From: an uncultured bacterium
GTDB lineage: Bacteria; Oederibacteriota; PGYV01; Palsa-1178
Assembly (NCBI GenBank): GCA_937889595.1
Contig: CALAOR010000090.1
Location: 86,603-150,602 of the forward strand
Reading direction: 5' to 3'
DNA: 64,000 nucleotides
Shown: in pieces, positions 35,613-44,056 of the stretch
Position numbering within the stretch: position 1 is the stretch's first letter
How the letters are laid out: every line of letters begins with the position of its first letter
Position numbers and translations under genes: made by a program
The notes under the pieces: model-generated
What the model was told of the DNA's origin: nothing
What the model saw: only the letters and a program-made list of their open reading frames with translations
Database searches by the model: none

Positions 35613-36428
35613 ATGAAAAAGACGGTCTTTGTTGTGTTGGTAACATCATCTTTGTTAATGGCAGGCTCTGTTTTTGCTGCGGATAAAGCCGCTGCAATTA
35701 CAAACACAACCGTGACAACCGCCGCCGCAATTACAATTACACCCATGGCGGCCGCAACTGTTGCCGCCGCAATAACACAAACCGCATCTCCCGCCGCAAT
35801 AACGGCGACTGCCGCGCCTGCAGCGGGCCCTTTTATACAGGGAGTAATGCCGCCGTCAATAGAAGAAGGCGCGTATGAGGAACCAGGGGAACCGGCGCCC
35901 ACGGCCGAAGAAGCCGGCCAGGCTGTTGAAAAGAAATCTGAAGTCAGGAAAAAGAAGCATTTTACAATAGAACAGACCCTATACACCCCGAGTTCAATAG
36001 GCACGAAAATAGGGTATTTTATAAATGAAAACTGGAGGGTAGCTGCCGAGTACTCGACCATCTCGGGGCTGATCGCCAATTCAAACCATGAAAAAAACGC
36101 GTCATGGGCAATTTCCGGGAACTATTCCCCGGCTGATGATGACTGGTCGCCGTTTTACGGCGCCGGCATTGCCATGATGGACCTTTACTATCACGACACG
36201 GTGAACAACGACAGCATTTATTTTACGAAGCAATTTACGGGCGGATATATAGACGCGGGCGTTACCTGGATAACGGATTCTATATTCATGGCTTCTTTGG
36301 AATTTGACCTTTACGCCGGAAAGACCAGGCTCAAACAGAAGGATATCACAACTCCGTCAAGCAGCAATGATGTGACAACCGCGACACTTTCTGTCATGAT
36401 AGGTGCGACAGTCGGGTTTTGTTTCTAA
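35613..36428 (+). CDS. Outer-membrane beta-barrel protein with Ala/Thr-rich linker
   Basis: A 271-residue exported protein with signal peptide (VLVTSSLLMAGSVFA|ADK). Residues 25-75 are an Ala/Thr/Ile low-complexity linker (AAITITPMAAATVAAAITQT), followed by an acidic-Pro stretch and a small barrel: TLYTPSSIGTKIGYFINENW, GYIDAGVTWITDSIFMASLEF, and C-terminal GATVGFCF with terminal Phe. Similar to OmpA-like or porin-like small barrels without a recognised name. Ribosome site GGAGG precedes it. Confidence 0.6.
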   Translation: MKKTVFVVLVTSSLLMAGSVFAADKAAAITNTTVTTAAAITITPMAAATVAAAITQTASPAAITATAAPAAGPFIQGVMPPSIEEGAYEEPGEPAPTAEEAGQAVEKKSEVRKKKHFTIEQTLYTPSSIGTKIGYFINENWRVAAEYSTISGLIANSNHEKNASWAISGNYSPADDDWSPFYGAGIAMMDLYYHDTVNNDSIYFTKQFTGGYIDAGVTWITDSIFMASLEFDLYAGKTRLKQKDITTPSSSNDVTTATLSVMIGATVGFCF

Positions 36429-36485
36429 ACCCGCCGGGTAATCTGAAAGCGCAGCGCGTGCGTCTAATATCCGGGAAACGTACAA

Positions 36486-36513
36486 TTGACACAATATATG
36501 TTATTATGATAAT
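36486..36513 (+). promoter_or_regulatory. Sigma-70 promoter before the TRAP transporter gene set
   Basis: TTGACA (36486-36491), 16-bp spacer, GATAAT (36508-36513). Leads the gene at 36547 and probably the TatT and TRAP genes after it, since the first two overlap. Confidence 0.6.
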
Positions 36514-36546
36514 CTGTTAAGGCTCGACTAAAATTACGGAGGAAAA

Positions 36547-37305
36547 ATGAATAAAATTGCGACTATTACGGCTTTGATCTGTGTTTCCCTGGCCGTATCC
36601 ATAATGGCTGCCGGACCGGTAAAACCGGAAAATACGGTTAAACCCAAGGCGGAAACTGCGACAGCAGCCGATGATTCATATATGTATTATCCCGGGCATG
36701 TTGGAAATATTCTTTATCTTAAGGGCACTAAAAGGAGCGCCCCTGACAAGCTCCTTTATGTGAAAGCTGAGACAAGAGCCATGGAAAAAAGGGACGGCAG
36801 GGATTATTTTTACTTTTACGCACCCCAGGTTGAAATAAGGTACCTGATCGACGTTGACAGGGAAAACGGCATCTCTATGAAGATCATAAAATATCCTTTT
36901 CCGTTTTTCGGCATGTCCATCGAAGTGACTTTAACTCCGGAGATGACCTTCATGAAGTTCCCGCTTAAAGTCGGAGAAAAGTGGACCTATACGGGAAGAG
37001 GCGAAGCAACCCTGCTGGGTTTCATAAAAGTGGGAAGGGACTTAAGAACTGATTTTGAAGTTATGGGAAAAGAAGTTATCAAGACCGAAGCCGGGGATTT
37101 TGACGCTTATAACATATTGGCAAATGTTGATGAAGGCGACGGCAAGGGTGTAAAAGCGGAAAAGTACTGGTATGCCAAAGGCCTTGGATACGCCATTGCC
37201 GATACAACCGGGCACAGGGCTGATATCGTGGGTTACAAGCTTTATGACGAAGCAACAGGCACATGGAAGGAAAAGCTGCCTGAAGGAGTTGAAAAATATG
37301 AGTAG
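36547..37305 (+). CDS. Exported beta-rich protein, DUF3108-like, unknown
   Basis: A 252-residue secreted protein with signal peptide (ALICVSLAVSIMA). The C-terminal half, LKVGEKWTYTGRGEATLLGF followed by VIKTEAGDFDAYNILANVDE and EKYWYAKGLGYAI, has the layout of DUF3108-like domains (V-x-T-x-AG-x-F-x-A), as in the LysM protein at 24872. It overlaps the TatT gene by 8 bp, so it belongs to the TRAP gene set. It may be a periplasmic accessory; no known role. Confidence 0.55.
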   Translation: MNKIATITALICVSLAVSIMAAGPVKPENTVKPKAETATAADDSYMYYPGHVGNILYLKGTKRSAPDKLLYVKAETRAMEKRDGRDYFYFYAPQVEIRYLIDVDRENGISMKIIKYPFPFFGMSIEVTLTPEMTFMKFPLKVGEKWTYTGRGEATLLGFIKVGRDLRTDFEVMGKEVIKTEAGDFDAYNILANVDEGDGKGVKAEKYWYAKGLGYAIADTTGHRADIVGYKLYDEATGTWKEKLPEGVEKYE

Positions 37306-38203
37306 GATCCATAGAGTTGCAATTATAATCACGGCTGCGGCTTTACTGCTTGTTGTATCAGGCGGGTGTTCGCTGAAGAAAACAGTCATTAACTCAACCG
37401 GGCTTTTCATGGATGACGTGGTTGATGAGTTCTTGGCCGAGTCTGATCTTGAGTTTGCAAGGCAGGCAGGGCCGGCAAACCTGAAACTACTGGACGGACT
37501 TATCAAAGGCTCAAATTATGAAAACGACGGCCTGCTTATAAAAGGCTGCAAGCTTTACGGCATGTATGCCATGGCATTTTTTGAGGACGACGGCCAGGAT
37601 AAAAAAACGGAAAAAACAAACATGAAAAGGGCCTCTAATTTCTACAAGAGGGCCATGGACTACGGCATGAAAGTAATGCTGAAGAACCCGGATTTTAAAG
37701 CTGCGGCGGCCGGCTCGCTTGATGATTTTGTAAAAGTCATGCCTGCCTTTGGGAAAAGCGATATAGACGCGCTTTTCTGGACAGCCTTTGCGTGGGGCAG
37801 TTACATAAACTTAAACAGGAATTCAGCGGCAGAGGTTGCCGACCTTCCAAAAGTGATCGCCATGATAAACAGGGTCATAGAAATTGACACCGGATATTTT
37901 TACGGGATCCCGCACTTGTTCCTTATTGTTTCATATTCCATGCCCGCCATGTTCGGCGGCGACCTGGAAAAAGCAAAAGCAGAGTACCAGAAGATCAGGG
38001 ACATATCAGGAGCCAAGTTCATAATCGCGGATTTTTTCATGGCCAAGTTTTACGCTGTCCAGGCGCAGAACAAGGAACTGTTTGAACAGCTTTTAAAAGG
38101 CATCCAAACCGCGGATGACGACCTGATACCGGAACGCATGTTCACGCAGGTCGCGAAAAAGAAAGCTGAATTTTTGCTGTTAAAGGAAAATGACATATTT
38201 TAA
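37298..38203 (+). CDS. TRAP transporter-associated TatT lipoprotein
   Basis: A 301-residue lipoprotein. ATG at 37298 lies inside the upstream gene's end and follows GAAGGAG. Lipobox VVSGGCSLK. Helical TPR-like mature part typical of TatT (PF16811): ESDLEFARQAGPANLKLLDG, KGCKLYGMYAMAFFED, ASNFYKRAMDYGMKVM, DIDALFWTAFAWGSYINLN and YFYGIPHLFLIVSYSMP. Known family: TatT forms trimers beside TRAP binding proteins (TatPT systems, as in Treponema). It stands directly before dctP. Confidence 0.88.
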   Translation: MSRIHRVAIIITAAALLLVVSGGCSLKKTVINSTGLFMDDVVDEFLAESDLEFARQAGPANLKLLDGLIKGSNYENDGLLIKGCKLYGMYAMAFFEDDGQDKKTEKTNMKRASNFYKRAMDYGMKVMLKNPDFKAAAAGSLDDFVKVMPAFGKSDIDALFWTAFAWGSYINLNRNSAAEVADLPKVIAMINRVIEIDTGYFYGIPHLFLIVSYSMPAMFGGDLEKAKAEYQKIRDISGAKFIIADFFMAKFYAVQAQNKELFEQLLKGIQTADDDLIPERMFTQVAKKKAEFLLLKENDIF

Positions 38204-38242
38204 TATGAGTTCCATGGTGAAAGTATAAAACAAGGAGGATTC

Positions 38243-39244
38243 ATGAAAAAGATAATGATAACAGTAACTGCAATGCTGCTGGCCGCTGTCATAGCAGCCG
38301 CCCCGGCGAAATACGAGATCAAGTTCGCGTCCGTCGCGCCTGACGGGTCCACGTGGATGAACATTATGAATGAATTAAATGACGAGATAGTCGAAAAGAC
38401 CGGCGGTGAAGTGAAGTTCAAGTTCTATCCGGGCGGCGTCATGGGCGATGAAAAAGATGTTTTAAGTAAAATGAACTTCAAGCAGCTGCAGGCGGGCGGA
38501 TTTACATCCCAGGGTTTGGGCGCGGTACTGCCTGAGATCAGGCTATTAAACCTTCCGCTCATATTCCAGTCGTACAGGGATATTGACAGTGTTATGGCGA
38601 AGATGGCGCCGGCCCTTGAAAAAAAGTTCGAGCAAAAAGGCTTTGTTGTCCTGGGCTGGCCCGAGATCGGGTTTGTTTTTGTGTTCACCAAACATAAGGT
38701 GGAAACGCTGGCTGAACTGCAGAAAACCAAGATGTGGATATGGGGGGATGACGTGCTGGTAGGCACACTTTTTAAGAACTTAAAGATCGTTCCCATTCCA
38801 TTATCCATAACAGATGTCCTGCAGTCGCTTCAGACGGGCCTGATCGAAGGCGTATATTGTTCCTCGTTATCGGCCATAGCCATGCAGTGGAACACAAAGG
38901 TAAAATACATGCTGGACTTAAAGATAGCAAATGTGCCGGGCGGCATCCTCATCAATAAAACCGCGTGGGATAAGATGCCGGTAAAGTTCCAGGTTATCCT
39001 GAAGGAATTATGTAAAAAGTACTTTGACAGGCTGACACAGATGTCCAGGAAAGAAAATGAGGACGCCTTAAATGTGCTCAAAAAGCAGGGCATAGTATTT
39101 ACCAAGATCCTCAATCCCGAGGATACAAAGTTTTTCGAAGATGCAAGCGTAAAAACCGGCAATGACCTTGTCGGCAAATATTATACCAAGGCCATGCTGG
39201 ATGATATGTTAAAGTGCCTGGCGGACGGCAGGAAGGCAAAGTAA
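38243..39244 (+). CDS. dctP: TRAP transporter solute-binding protein (DctP)
   Basis: A 333-residue periplasmic protein: signal peptide (MITVTAMLLAAVIAAAPA), then KYEIKFASVAPDGSTWMNIMN, GGVMGDEKDVLSKM, GLGAVLPEIRLLNLPLIFQSY, KMWIWGDDVLVGTLFKNLKI, SLQTGLIEGVYCSSLSAIAM and VPGGILINKTAWDKMP. Those are the usual DctP blocks, but the Arg that binds carboxylate is not in the normal M-R-V-P context (here TKMWIWGDD). With TatT it may bind lipophilic or atypical ligands. Confidence 0.88.
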   Translation: MKKIMITVTAMLLAAVIAAAPAKYEIKFASVAPDGSTWMNIMNELNDEIVEKTGGEVKFKFYPGGVMGDEKDVLSKMNFKQLQAGGFTSQGLGAVLPEIRLLNLPLIFQSYRDIDSVMAKMAPALEKKFEQKGFVVLGWPEIGFVFVFTKHKVETLAELQKTKMWIWGDDVLVGTLFKNLKIVPIPLSITDVLQSLQTGLIEGVYCSSLSAIAMQWNTKVKYMLDLKIANVPGGILINKTAWDKMPVKFQVILKELCKKYFDRLTQMSRKENEDALNVLKKQGIVFTKILNPEDTKFFEDASVKTGNDLVGKYYTKAMLDDMLKCLADGRKAK

Positions 39245-39247
39245 ATC

Positions 39248-39739
39248 TTGAAATTACTTAAGATAATCAATTACAGCATTTACAGGGTCATAAAAACCGC
39301 GGTGGTCGTGCTGTTCCTCGTATTGCTCGCGTTGTCGGCAACACAGGTCCTGCTTAGGCTTATTTTTCACAGCGGGATAAGCAATGCGGAAGGCATGATG
39401 CGCTATCTGGTACTATGGGTAGCGTTCCTGGGCGCCTGCCTTGCGACATACAAGGGCCGGCATATAAATCTTGACGTTGTTTCCAAATCCTTAAGAAAAC
39501 TCAACAATAACCTCATAGTGCTGCTGATAAGCGCGGCTTCGTTTGTTGTCCTTGCGTTCCTGTTCAAGGCTTCTATAGATTTTATCCTGTCCGAATTCCC
39601 GAACAACCAGTATATATTTTTCATACCGGTCTGGGTGCTTGAAACAGTGATCCCTTTCACCTTTTTATTCATGACGCTTGTCTACCTGCAGGGCATTATT
39701 TCCGCGGCCGCGGCCATGATAAAAGGCGGTAAAAAATGA
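39248..39739 (+). CDS. dctQ: TRAP transporter small membrane subunit (DctQ)
   Basis: A 163-residue four-helix protein: VVVLFLVLLALSATQVLLRL, then MMRYLVLWVAFLGACLATYKGRHINLDVV (the DctQ signature RHI-x-x-D), VVLAFLFKASIDFIL and VIPFTFLFMTLVYLQGI. TTG at 39248 starts three bases after the dctP stop. It overlaps dctM by ATGA. Confidence 0.9.
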   Translation: MKLLKIINYSIYRVIKTAVVVLFLVLLALSATQVLLRLIFHSGISNAEGMMRYLVLWVAFLGACLATYKGRHINLDVVSKSLRKLNNNLIVLLISAASFVVLAFLFKASIDFILSEFPNNQYIFFIPVWVLETVIPFTFLFMTLVYLQGIISAAAAMIKGGKK

Positions 39740-41013
39740 TCTCCATATTGATAGGCCTGGTGCTTGTCGCGCTCGCGCTTATCGGCACGCCTCTATTCGT
39801 GGTTTTCGGCGGTTTGGCCATAGTGCTTTTTGCCATGGCCGGAATAAATATAGCCGCCGTGGTCATAGAAATAAACCGGATCGCGACCAATTCGGTGCTG
39901 ATATCGATACCTCTTTTTACTTTTGCGGGGTATATGCTGGCCGAATCAGGAACGCCAAGAAGGCTGATAGCTCTGTCGCGCGCGGCCGTGGGATGGTTCA
40001 AAGGAGGCACGGCAATTGTGACGCTTTTAGTCTGCGCGTTCTTTACCTCTTTTACAGGGGTATCAGGCGTGACCATCATAGCGCTTGGAGGCCTGCTTCT
40101 CCCCATGCTTATCAAGGACAAATTTTCGGAGAGATTCTCGCTTGGCCTTCTCACCACATCGGGAAGCATAGGCCTGCTTTTTCCGCCAAGCCTGCTTCTG
40201 ATACTCTACGGGGTACTGGCCAAGGTTTCGATATCAAAATTATTCATAGCCGGCATAGTCCCGGGGCTCATCCTTATAATCCTGTTTTCAATATACTGCG
40301 TAAAAGAAGGCCTTGTCGCGACCGAGGTGGAGCCTTTTTCATTTAAAAAATTATTGGAAGCCGTAAAAGGCGCGATATGGGAAATACCGCTTCCCATACT
40401 GGTTATCTGGGGTATTTACAGCGGGAAATTCACCCCGTCGGAAGCCGCGATACTCACGGCCGTATACGCTTTTGTAGTGGAAGTCTTCATATACAAGGAT
40501 CTTAATATCAGGCACGACGTCCCCCGCATAGTACGCGCGTCCATGATAGTTGTAGGCGGGATATTTGTCATCCTGGGTTCAGCCATGGGACTTACCAATT
40601 ACCTGGTGGACGAGCAGGTGCCCATGAGGATACTTTCATGGATGAAGCTGTACATAAAGGAGAAGTGGCTTTTCCTGCTCATGTTGAACGTATTTTTAAT
40701 CATAGTCGGCGCAGTGCTTGACGTTTTTTCAGCTCTCATAGTCGTTTTGCCGCTTATGGTGCCGATAGCGAAAGAATTCGGCATAGACCCGGTGCACATG
40801 GCCATGATCTTCCTGACAAACCTGGAGATAGGCTATAACGCGCCCCCGGCCGGCATTAATTTATTCATAGCAAGCTTCAGGTTCCGCAAGCCGGTCATGT
40901 CGCTGGCCAAATCGGCCTTTCCATTCCTTATTATAATGCTCGCTGTCCTTATGCTGATAACGTACGTGCCTGATATAAGCCTTTTCATGATAAAACTGCT
41001 GAAGGTGGAATAA
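39736..41013 (+). CDS. dctM: TRAP transporter large membrane subunit (DctM)
   Basis: A 425-residue inner-membrane permease of about 12 helices. Conserved pieces: LFTFAGYMLAESGTPRRLI, FTSFTGVSGVTIIALGGLLLPML, GSIGLLFPPSLLLILYGVLA, and LTNLEIGYNAPPAGINLFIA. It carries solute with Na+ or H+. Last gene of the TatT-dctPQM set. Confidence 0.93.
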   Translation: MISILIGLVLVALALIGTPLFVVFGGLAIVLFAMAGINIAAVVIEINRIATNSVLISIPLFTFAGYMLAESGTPRRLIALSRAAVGWFKGGTAIVTLLVCAFFTSFTGVSGVTIIALGGLLLPMLIKDKFSERFSLGLLTTSGSIGLLFPPSLLLILYGVLAKVSISKLFIAGIVPGLILIILFSIYCVKEGLVATEVEPFSFKKLLEAVKGAIWEIPLPILVIWGIYSGKFTPSEAAILTAVYAFVVEVFIYKDLNIRHDVPRIVRASMIVVGGIFVILGSAMGLTNYLVDEQVPMRILSWMKLYIKEKWLFLLMLNVFLIIVGAVLDVFSALIVVLPLMVPIAKEFGIDPVHMAMIFLTNLEIGYNAPPAGINLFIASFRFRKPVMSLAKSAFPFLIIMLAVLMLITYVPDISLFMIKLLKVE

Positions 41014-41092
41014 GCAATCCGCAGCTACCCTTATAAAATCATGGTTTAAGTTTTTACGTGCAATTTAAAATTGTGTGGAAATACTTTTCAAA

Positions 41093-41120
41093 TTGACCTT
41101 GCGTCCCGTTGTGTTATCCT
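41093..41120 (+). promoter_or_regulatory. Sigma-70 promoter of the aldo/keto reductase
   Basis: TTGACC (41093-41098), 16-bp spacer, TATCCT (41115-41120). The gene's AAAGGAG follows at 41136. Confidence 0.5.
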
Positions 41121-41148
41121 GTATAAAACTTTTTAAAGGAGACCTTAT

Positions 41149-42300
41149 ATGCAATTCAGACCGTTTGGGAAAGATGGATGGAAAATATCAGCCCTCGGGT
41201 TCGGAGCCATGCGGCTTCCTATGCTTAAAGGAGATAAGGAAGTTGATGAGAAAGAAGCCATACGCATCATGCGTTACGGGATTGACGAAGGCATAAATTA
41301 TGTCGATACTGCCTACTTTTACCATAACGGGATAAGCGAAGTTATAGTCGGCAAAACCCTAAAAGACGGCTACAGGAAAAAAGCCAGGCTGGCGACCAAG
41401 TCGCCGATCGGACTGATAAAGGAAAAAGGCGATTTTGACAAATTTTTGGAATTGCAGCTTAAAAGGCTGAATGTGGACCATATTGATTATTACCTGTTCC
41501 ACGGCATAGGCGACGGCGGGCTGGAAACAATGAAGAAGTTCGACCTTTTCAAAAAGATGGAAGACGCGAAAAAGGCGGGCAAGGTCGGGCATATTGGTTT
41601 TTCATTCCACGACAAAGCTGACGCTTTTATCCGCGTTGTTGACAGTTATGACAAGTGGGAGTTCTGCCAGATACAGTATAACTACATGGATACGGAAAAC
41701 CAGGCAGGTACTGCCGGGCTGAAATATGCGGCGGCAAAAGGCATATCGGTTTTAATAATGGAACCGCTTTTAGGCGGCAAGCTGGCAAGGCCCCCAAAAG
41801 ACATCGCGGCCATATTTTCAGATACCGGAAAGCACAAGACCCCGGCGGAATGGGCGCTTGCCTGGATATGGGACCACCCTGAGGCAGCATGCATATTAAG
41901 CGGCATGAGTAATTTCGCGCAGGTTAAAGAAAATCTGGCATCAGCCAAAAAATCCAATCCAAACCAGATGAGTTCATCCGAGCTGGATGTTATTTATAAT
42001 GCCAGTCTGGAGTTCGCAAAGCGAATAGTCATACCCTGCACGAAGTGCGATTACTGCATGCCGTGCCCGCAGGGAGTGGCCATACCGAGGAACTTTGAAC
42101 TATATAATGAAGGCGCCATGTACGGGGACCCGGGTTCGCCGCGCTACACCTACGCGATGTGGGTAAAACCGGAAAACAGGGCCGCGGTCTGCACAGCATG
42201 CAAAGAGTGCGAGCCCAAATGCCCGCAGGGCATAGATATAAGCGGCTGGATGCCGAAAGTGGACGCGGTGCTCGGCAAGGGCCAGGAATACCCGGAGTAA
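41149..42300 (+). CDS. Aldo/keto reductase with C-terminal 2x[4Fe-4S] domain
   Basis: A 383-residue enzyme. The AKR barrel shows the catalytic tetrad: Asp and Tyr in YVDTAYFYHNG, Lys in LATKSPIG, and His in YYLFHG. After residue 300 a ferredoxin-like domain has two Cys clusters: CTKCDYCMPCPQG and CTACKECEPKCPQG. This type is common in anaerobes and accepts electrons through Fe-S centres. Substrate unknown. It is transcribed alone. Confidence 0.9.
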   Translation: MQFRPFGKDGWKISALGFGAMRLPMLKGDKEVDEKEAIRIMRYGIDEGINYVDTAYFYHNGISEVIVGKTLKDGYRKKARLATKSPIGLIKEKGDFDKFLELQLKRLNVDHIDYYLFHGIGDGGLETMKKFDLFKKMEDAKKAGKVGHIGFSFHDKADAFIRVVDSYDKWEFCQIQYNYMDTENQAGTAGLKYAAAKGISVLIMEPLLGGKLARPPKDIAAIFSDTGKHKTPAEWALAWIWDHPEAACILSGMSNFAQVKENLASAKKSNPNQMSSSELDVIYNASLEFAKRIVIPCTKCDYCMPCPQGVAIPRNFELYNEGAMYGDPGSPRYTYAMWVKPENRAAVCTACKECEPKCPQGIDISGWMPKVDAVLGKGQEYPE

Positions 42301-42327
42301 AAACGGATGCGTTGAACCGGTTCCGAC

Positions 42328-42365
42328 TTGACTTATACGTATAGTTTTGTTATAGTATACGTATA
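42328..42365 (+). promoter_or_regulatory. Toxin-antitoxin promoter with two TATACGTATA operators
   Basis: TTGACT (42328-42333), 17-bp spacer, TATAGT (42351-42356). Two identical perfect 10-bp palindromes TATACGTATA lie at 42334-42343 and 42356-42365, 22 bp apart centre to centre, one directly after the -35 and one on the -10/start. The spacing is two helix turns. This is the expected autoregulatory site for the ribbon-helix-helix antitoxin encoded next. Confidence 0.85.
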
Positions 42366-42378
42366 AAGGAGGTGTTTT

Positions 42379-42630
42379 ATGACGAAACTTACCTTGTATC
42401 TGGACGACAAACTGGTTAAAACAACAAAGAAATTCGCGAAACGCAGCGGAACATCCCTGTCCAAACTTACGGCCAACTATTACAAAGCAATCACAAAAGG
42501 ATATAAAAAACCTGATGAAGAAATACCGCAGGTCGTTAGGGAAATGATAGGAATACTTAAAGATGACGGCAAGAGTTACAAACAGATTCGCGAAGAATAT
42601 TACGAACATATTGCGAACAAACATAAATGA
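42379..42630 (+). CDS. DUF6364/RHH antitoxin
   Basis: An 83-residue DNA-binding antitoxin. The N-terminal TKLTLYLDDKLVKTTKKFAKRSGTSLSKLTANYYKAI is a ribbon-helix-helix (beta strand LTLYLD, helix A, turn SGTS, helix B), followed by a partner-binding tail DEEIPQVVREMIGILKDDG. AAAGGAGGTG before it is an unusually strong ribosome site. ATGA overlap with the PIN gene. Such antitoxins repress their own promoter; the double operator upstream supports that. Confidence 0.82.
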   Translation: MTKLTLYLDDKLVKTTKKFAKRSGTSLSKLTANYYKAITKGYKKPDEEIPQVVREMIGILKDDGKSYKQIREEYYEHIANKHK

Positions 42631-43043
42631 ATAAAGTCCTGTTTGACGCCAATGTGATCCTGGATGTCTGGCTGAAAAGGGATAATTTATATGAAACATC
42701 CCTGAAAGCCGTCGCAAAAGCCGCGAAAATGGAAGTTGTAGGTTTTATTCCCGTGACAAGTATTCCGGTTATTTTTTATCGCACCGAAAAGCAAAACGGC
42801 AAAAAAGAAGCGGAAAATTTACTGAGATCGTTGATGTCCTTTATCGGTGTTGCCGCGGCGGACGAGAAGACCGTTTCGGATGCTTTAAACGCCGGGTTTG
42901 ATGATTTTGAGGATGCTTTGGTATATGCAATAGCGGTCAATAATAAGATGGAATGCATTGTAACACGGGATAAAAAGGGGTTTGTCAAAGCCAAAGAAGT
43001 TGATGTGCATACACCGGACGAATTTATAAAGCTGATAAGGTGA
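42627..43043 (+). CDS. PIN-domain toxin (VapC-like ribonuclease)
   Basis: A 138-residue PIN protein. Acidic metal-binding residues: Asp7 in VLFDANVILDVW, further acidic pair in GFDDFEDALVYA, and Asp in ECIVTRDKKGF. It is translated by ATGA overlap with the RHH antitoxin. Family toxins cut tRNA or rRNA. The gene looks complete. Confidence 0.85.
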   Translation: MNKVLFDANVILDVWLKRDNLYETSLKAVAKAAKMEVVGFIPVTSIPVIFYRTEKQNGKKEAENLLRSLMSFIGVAAADEKTVSDALNAGFDDFEDALVYAIAVNNKMECIVTRDKKGFVKAKEVDVHTPDEFIKLIR

Positions 43044-43044
43044 A

Positions 43045-44046
43045 ATGATGAAGAAACCCAAGGTTATTCTTCTGTGTGACAGCCCCGAAAACATCGCCCG
43101 CGTATACGGCGAAGGCCGGCTTGAGCGTCTTGAAACACTCGCGGATGTCCATGCTCAGATCATATCAAAGGCAGATTTTGACCATATGCTTCCCGTGGTT
43201 AAAGACGCTGAATACATTTTTTCCACCTGGGGAATGCCTGTTTTGACCCCTGTCCAGATCAAACACATTAAAAAGTTAAAAGCCGTATTTTACGCTGCGG
43301 GGTCAGTTAAATATTTCGCCGAACCATACCTGAAAGCCGGCGTCAAAATCATAAGCGCTTGGGCCCAAAACGCTGTACCTACCGCGGCGTTTGCCTTTGC
43401 CCAGGTTATACTGTCATGCAAGGGCTACTTCAGGAACTCGAGGGATTATAAGGAATCAAAGACAGGCGTTTGGAGCATTGTAAAAGATGGTATTTACGGG
43501 ACCAAAATCGGCATAATCGGCGCGGGCCAGGTTGGCCGCAGGCTTGTTGAAATGCTCCGGACGTACGGAGTTGAAGCCTGCATATCAGACCCATACCTCA
43601 CGGCCAAACAGGCAAATCAAATGGGCGCGCGCAAAGTTGGGCTCAAACAGTTATTTAAAGAGTGCCCTGTTATCTCGAACCACATGCCTGACATTGAAGA
43701 AACAAAAGAAAGCCTGGGCAAAGCCCTGTTTGCCTCAATGCAAAAGAACGCCACATTCATAAACACGGGACGGGGCGCGCAGGTCAATGAAAACGATCTT
43801 ATAAGCGTATTTAAGAAAAGAAAAGATTTAACGGCCCTGCTGGACGTAACCTTCCCCGAGCCGCCGGATAAAAGCTCCGAGCTTTTTAACCTGCCAAACG
43901 TGATTGTAAGCCCGCACATAGCAGGCGCTTATGGTAAGGAACAGTTGCAGCTGGCTGATTATGTTATAAATGAGTTTGAGGCAATGCTCAAAGGAAAGCC
44001 CTTAAAGAACGAGATAAAAGCAGGCATGCTTAAAAACATGGGTTAA
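43045..44046 (+). CDS. D-isomer-specific 2-hydroxyacid dehydrogenase
   Basis: A 333-residue NAD-dependent dehydrogenase. Rossmann motif GIIGAGQVGRRLVE, catalytic Arg in FINTGRGAQVNENDL, and His in VIVSPHIAGAYGKEQ. The acid partner between them is in the DVTFPEPPD segment. Its substrate cannot be told; the ThuA-like neighbour 10 bp downstream suggests sugar or sugar-acid metabolism. It starts one base after the PIN gene but is probably unrelated to it. Confidence 0.87.
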   Translation: MMKKPKVILLCDSPENIARVYGEGRLERLETLADVHAQIISKADFDHMLPVVKDAEYIFSTWGMPVLTPVQIKHIKKLKAVFYAAGSVKYFAEPYLKAGVKIISAWAQNAVPTAAFAFAQVILSCKGYFRNSRDYKESKTGVWSIVKDGIYGTKIGIIGAGQVGRRLVEMLRTYGVEACISDPYLTAKQANQMGARKVGLKQLFKECPVISNHMPDIEETKESLGKALFASMQKNATFINTGRGAQVNENDLISVFKKRKDLTALLDVTFPEPPDKSSELFNLPNVIVSPHIAGAYGKEQLQLADYVINEFEAMLKGKPLKNEIKAGMLKNMG

Positions 44047-44056
44047 GGAGATCGAT

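Noticed and set aside
41075..41296. Small ORF overlapping the aldo/keto reductase start
   Set aside because: Wrong frame over the strong promoter and start of a clear gene; composition typical of a shadow.
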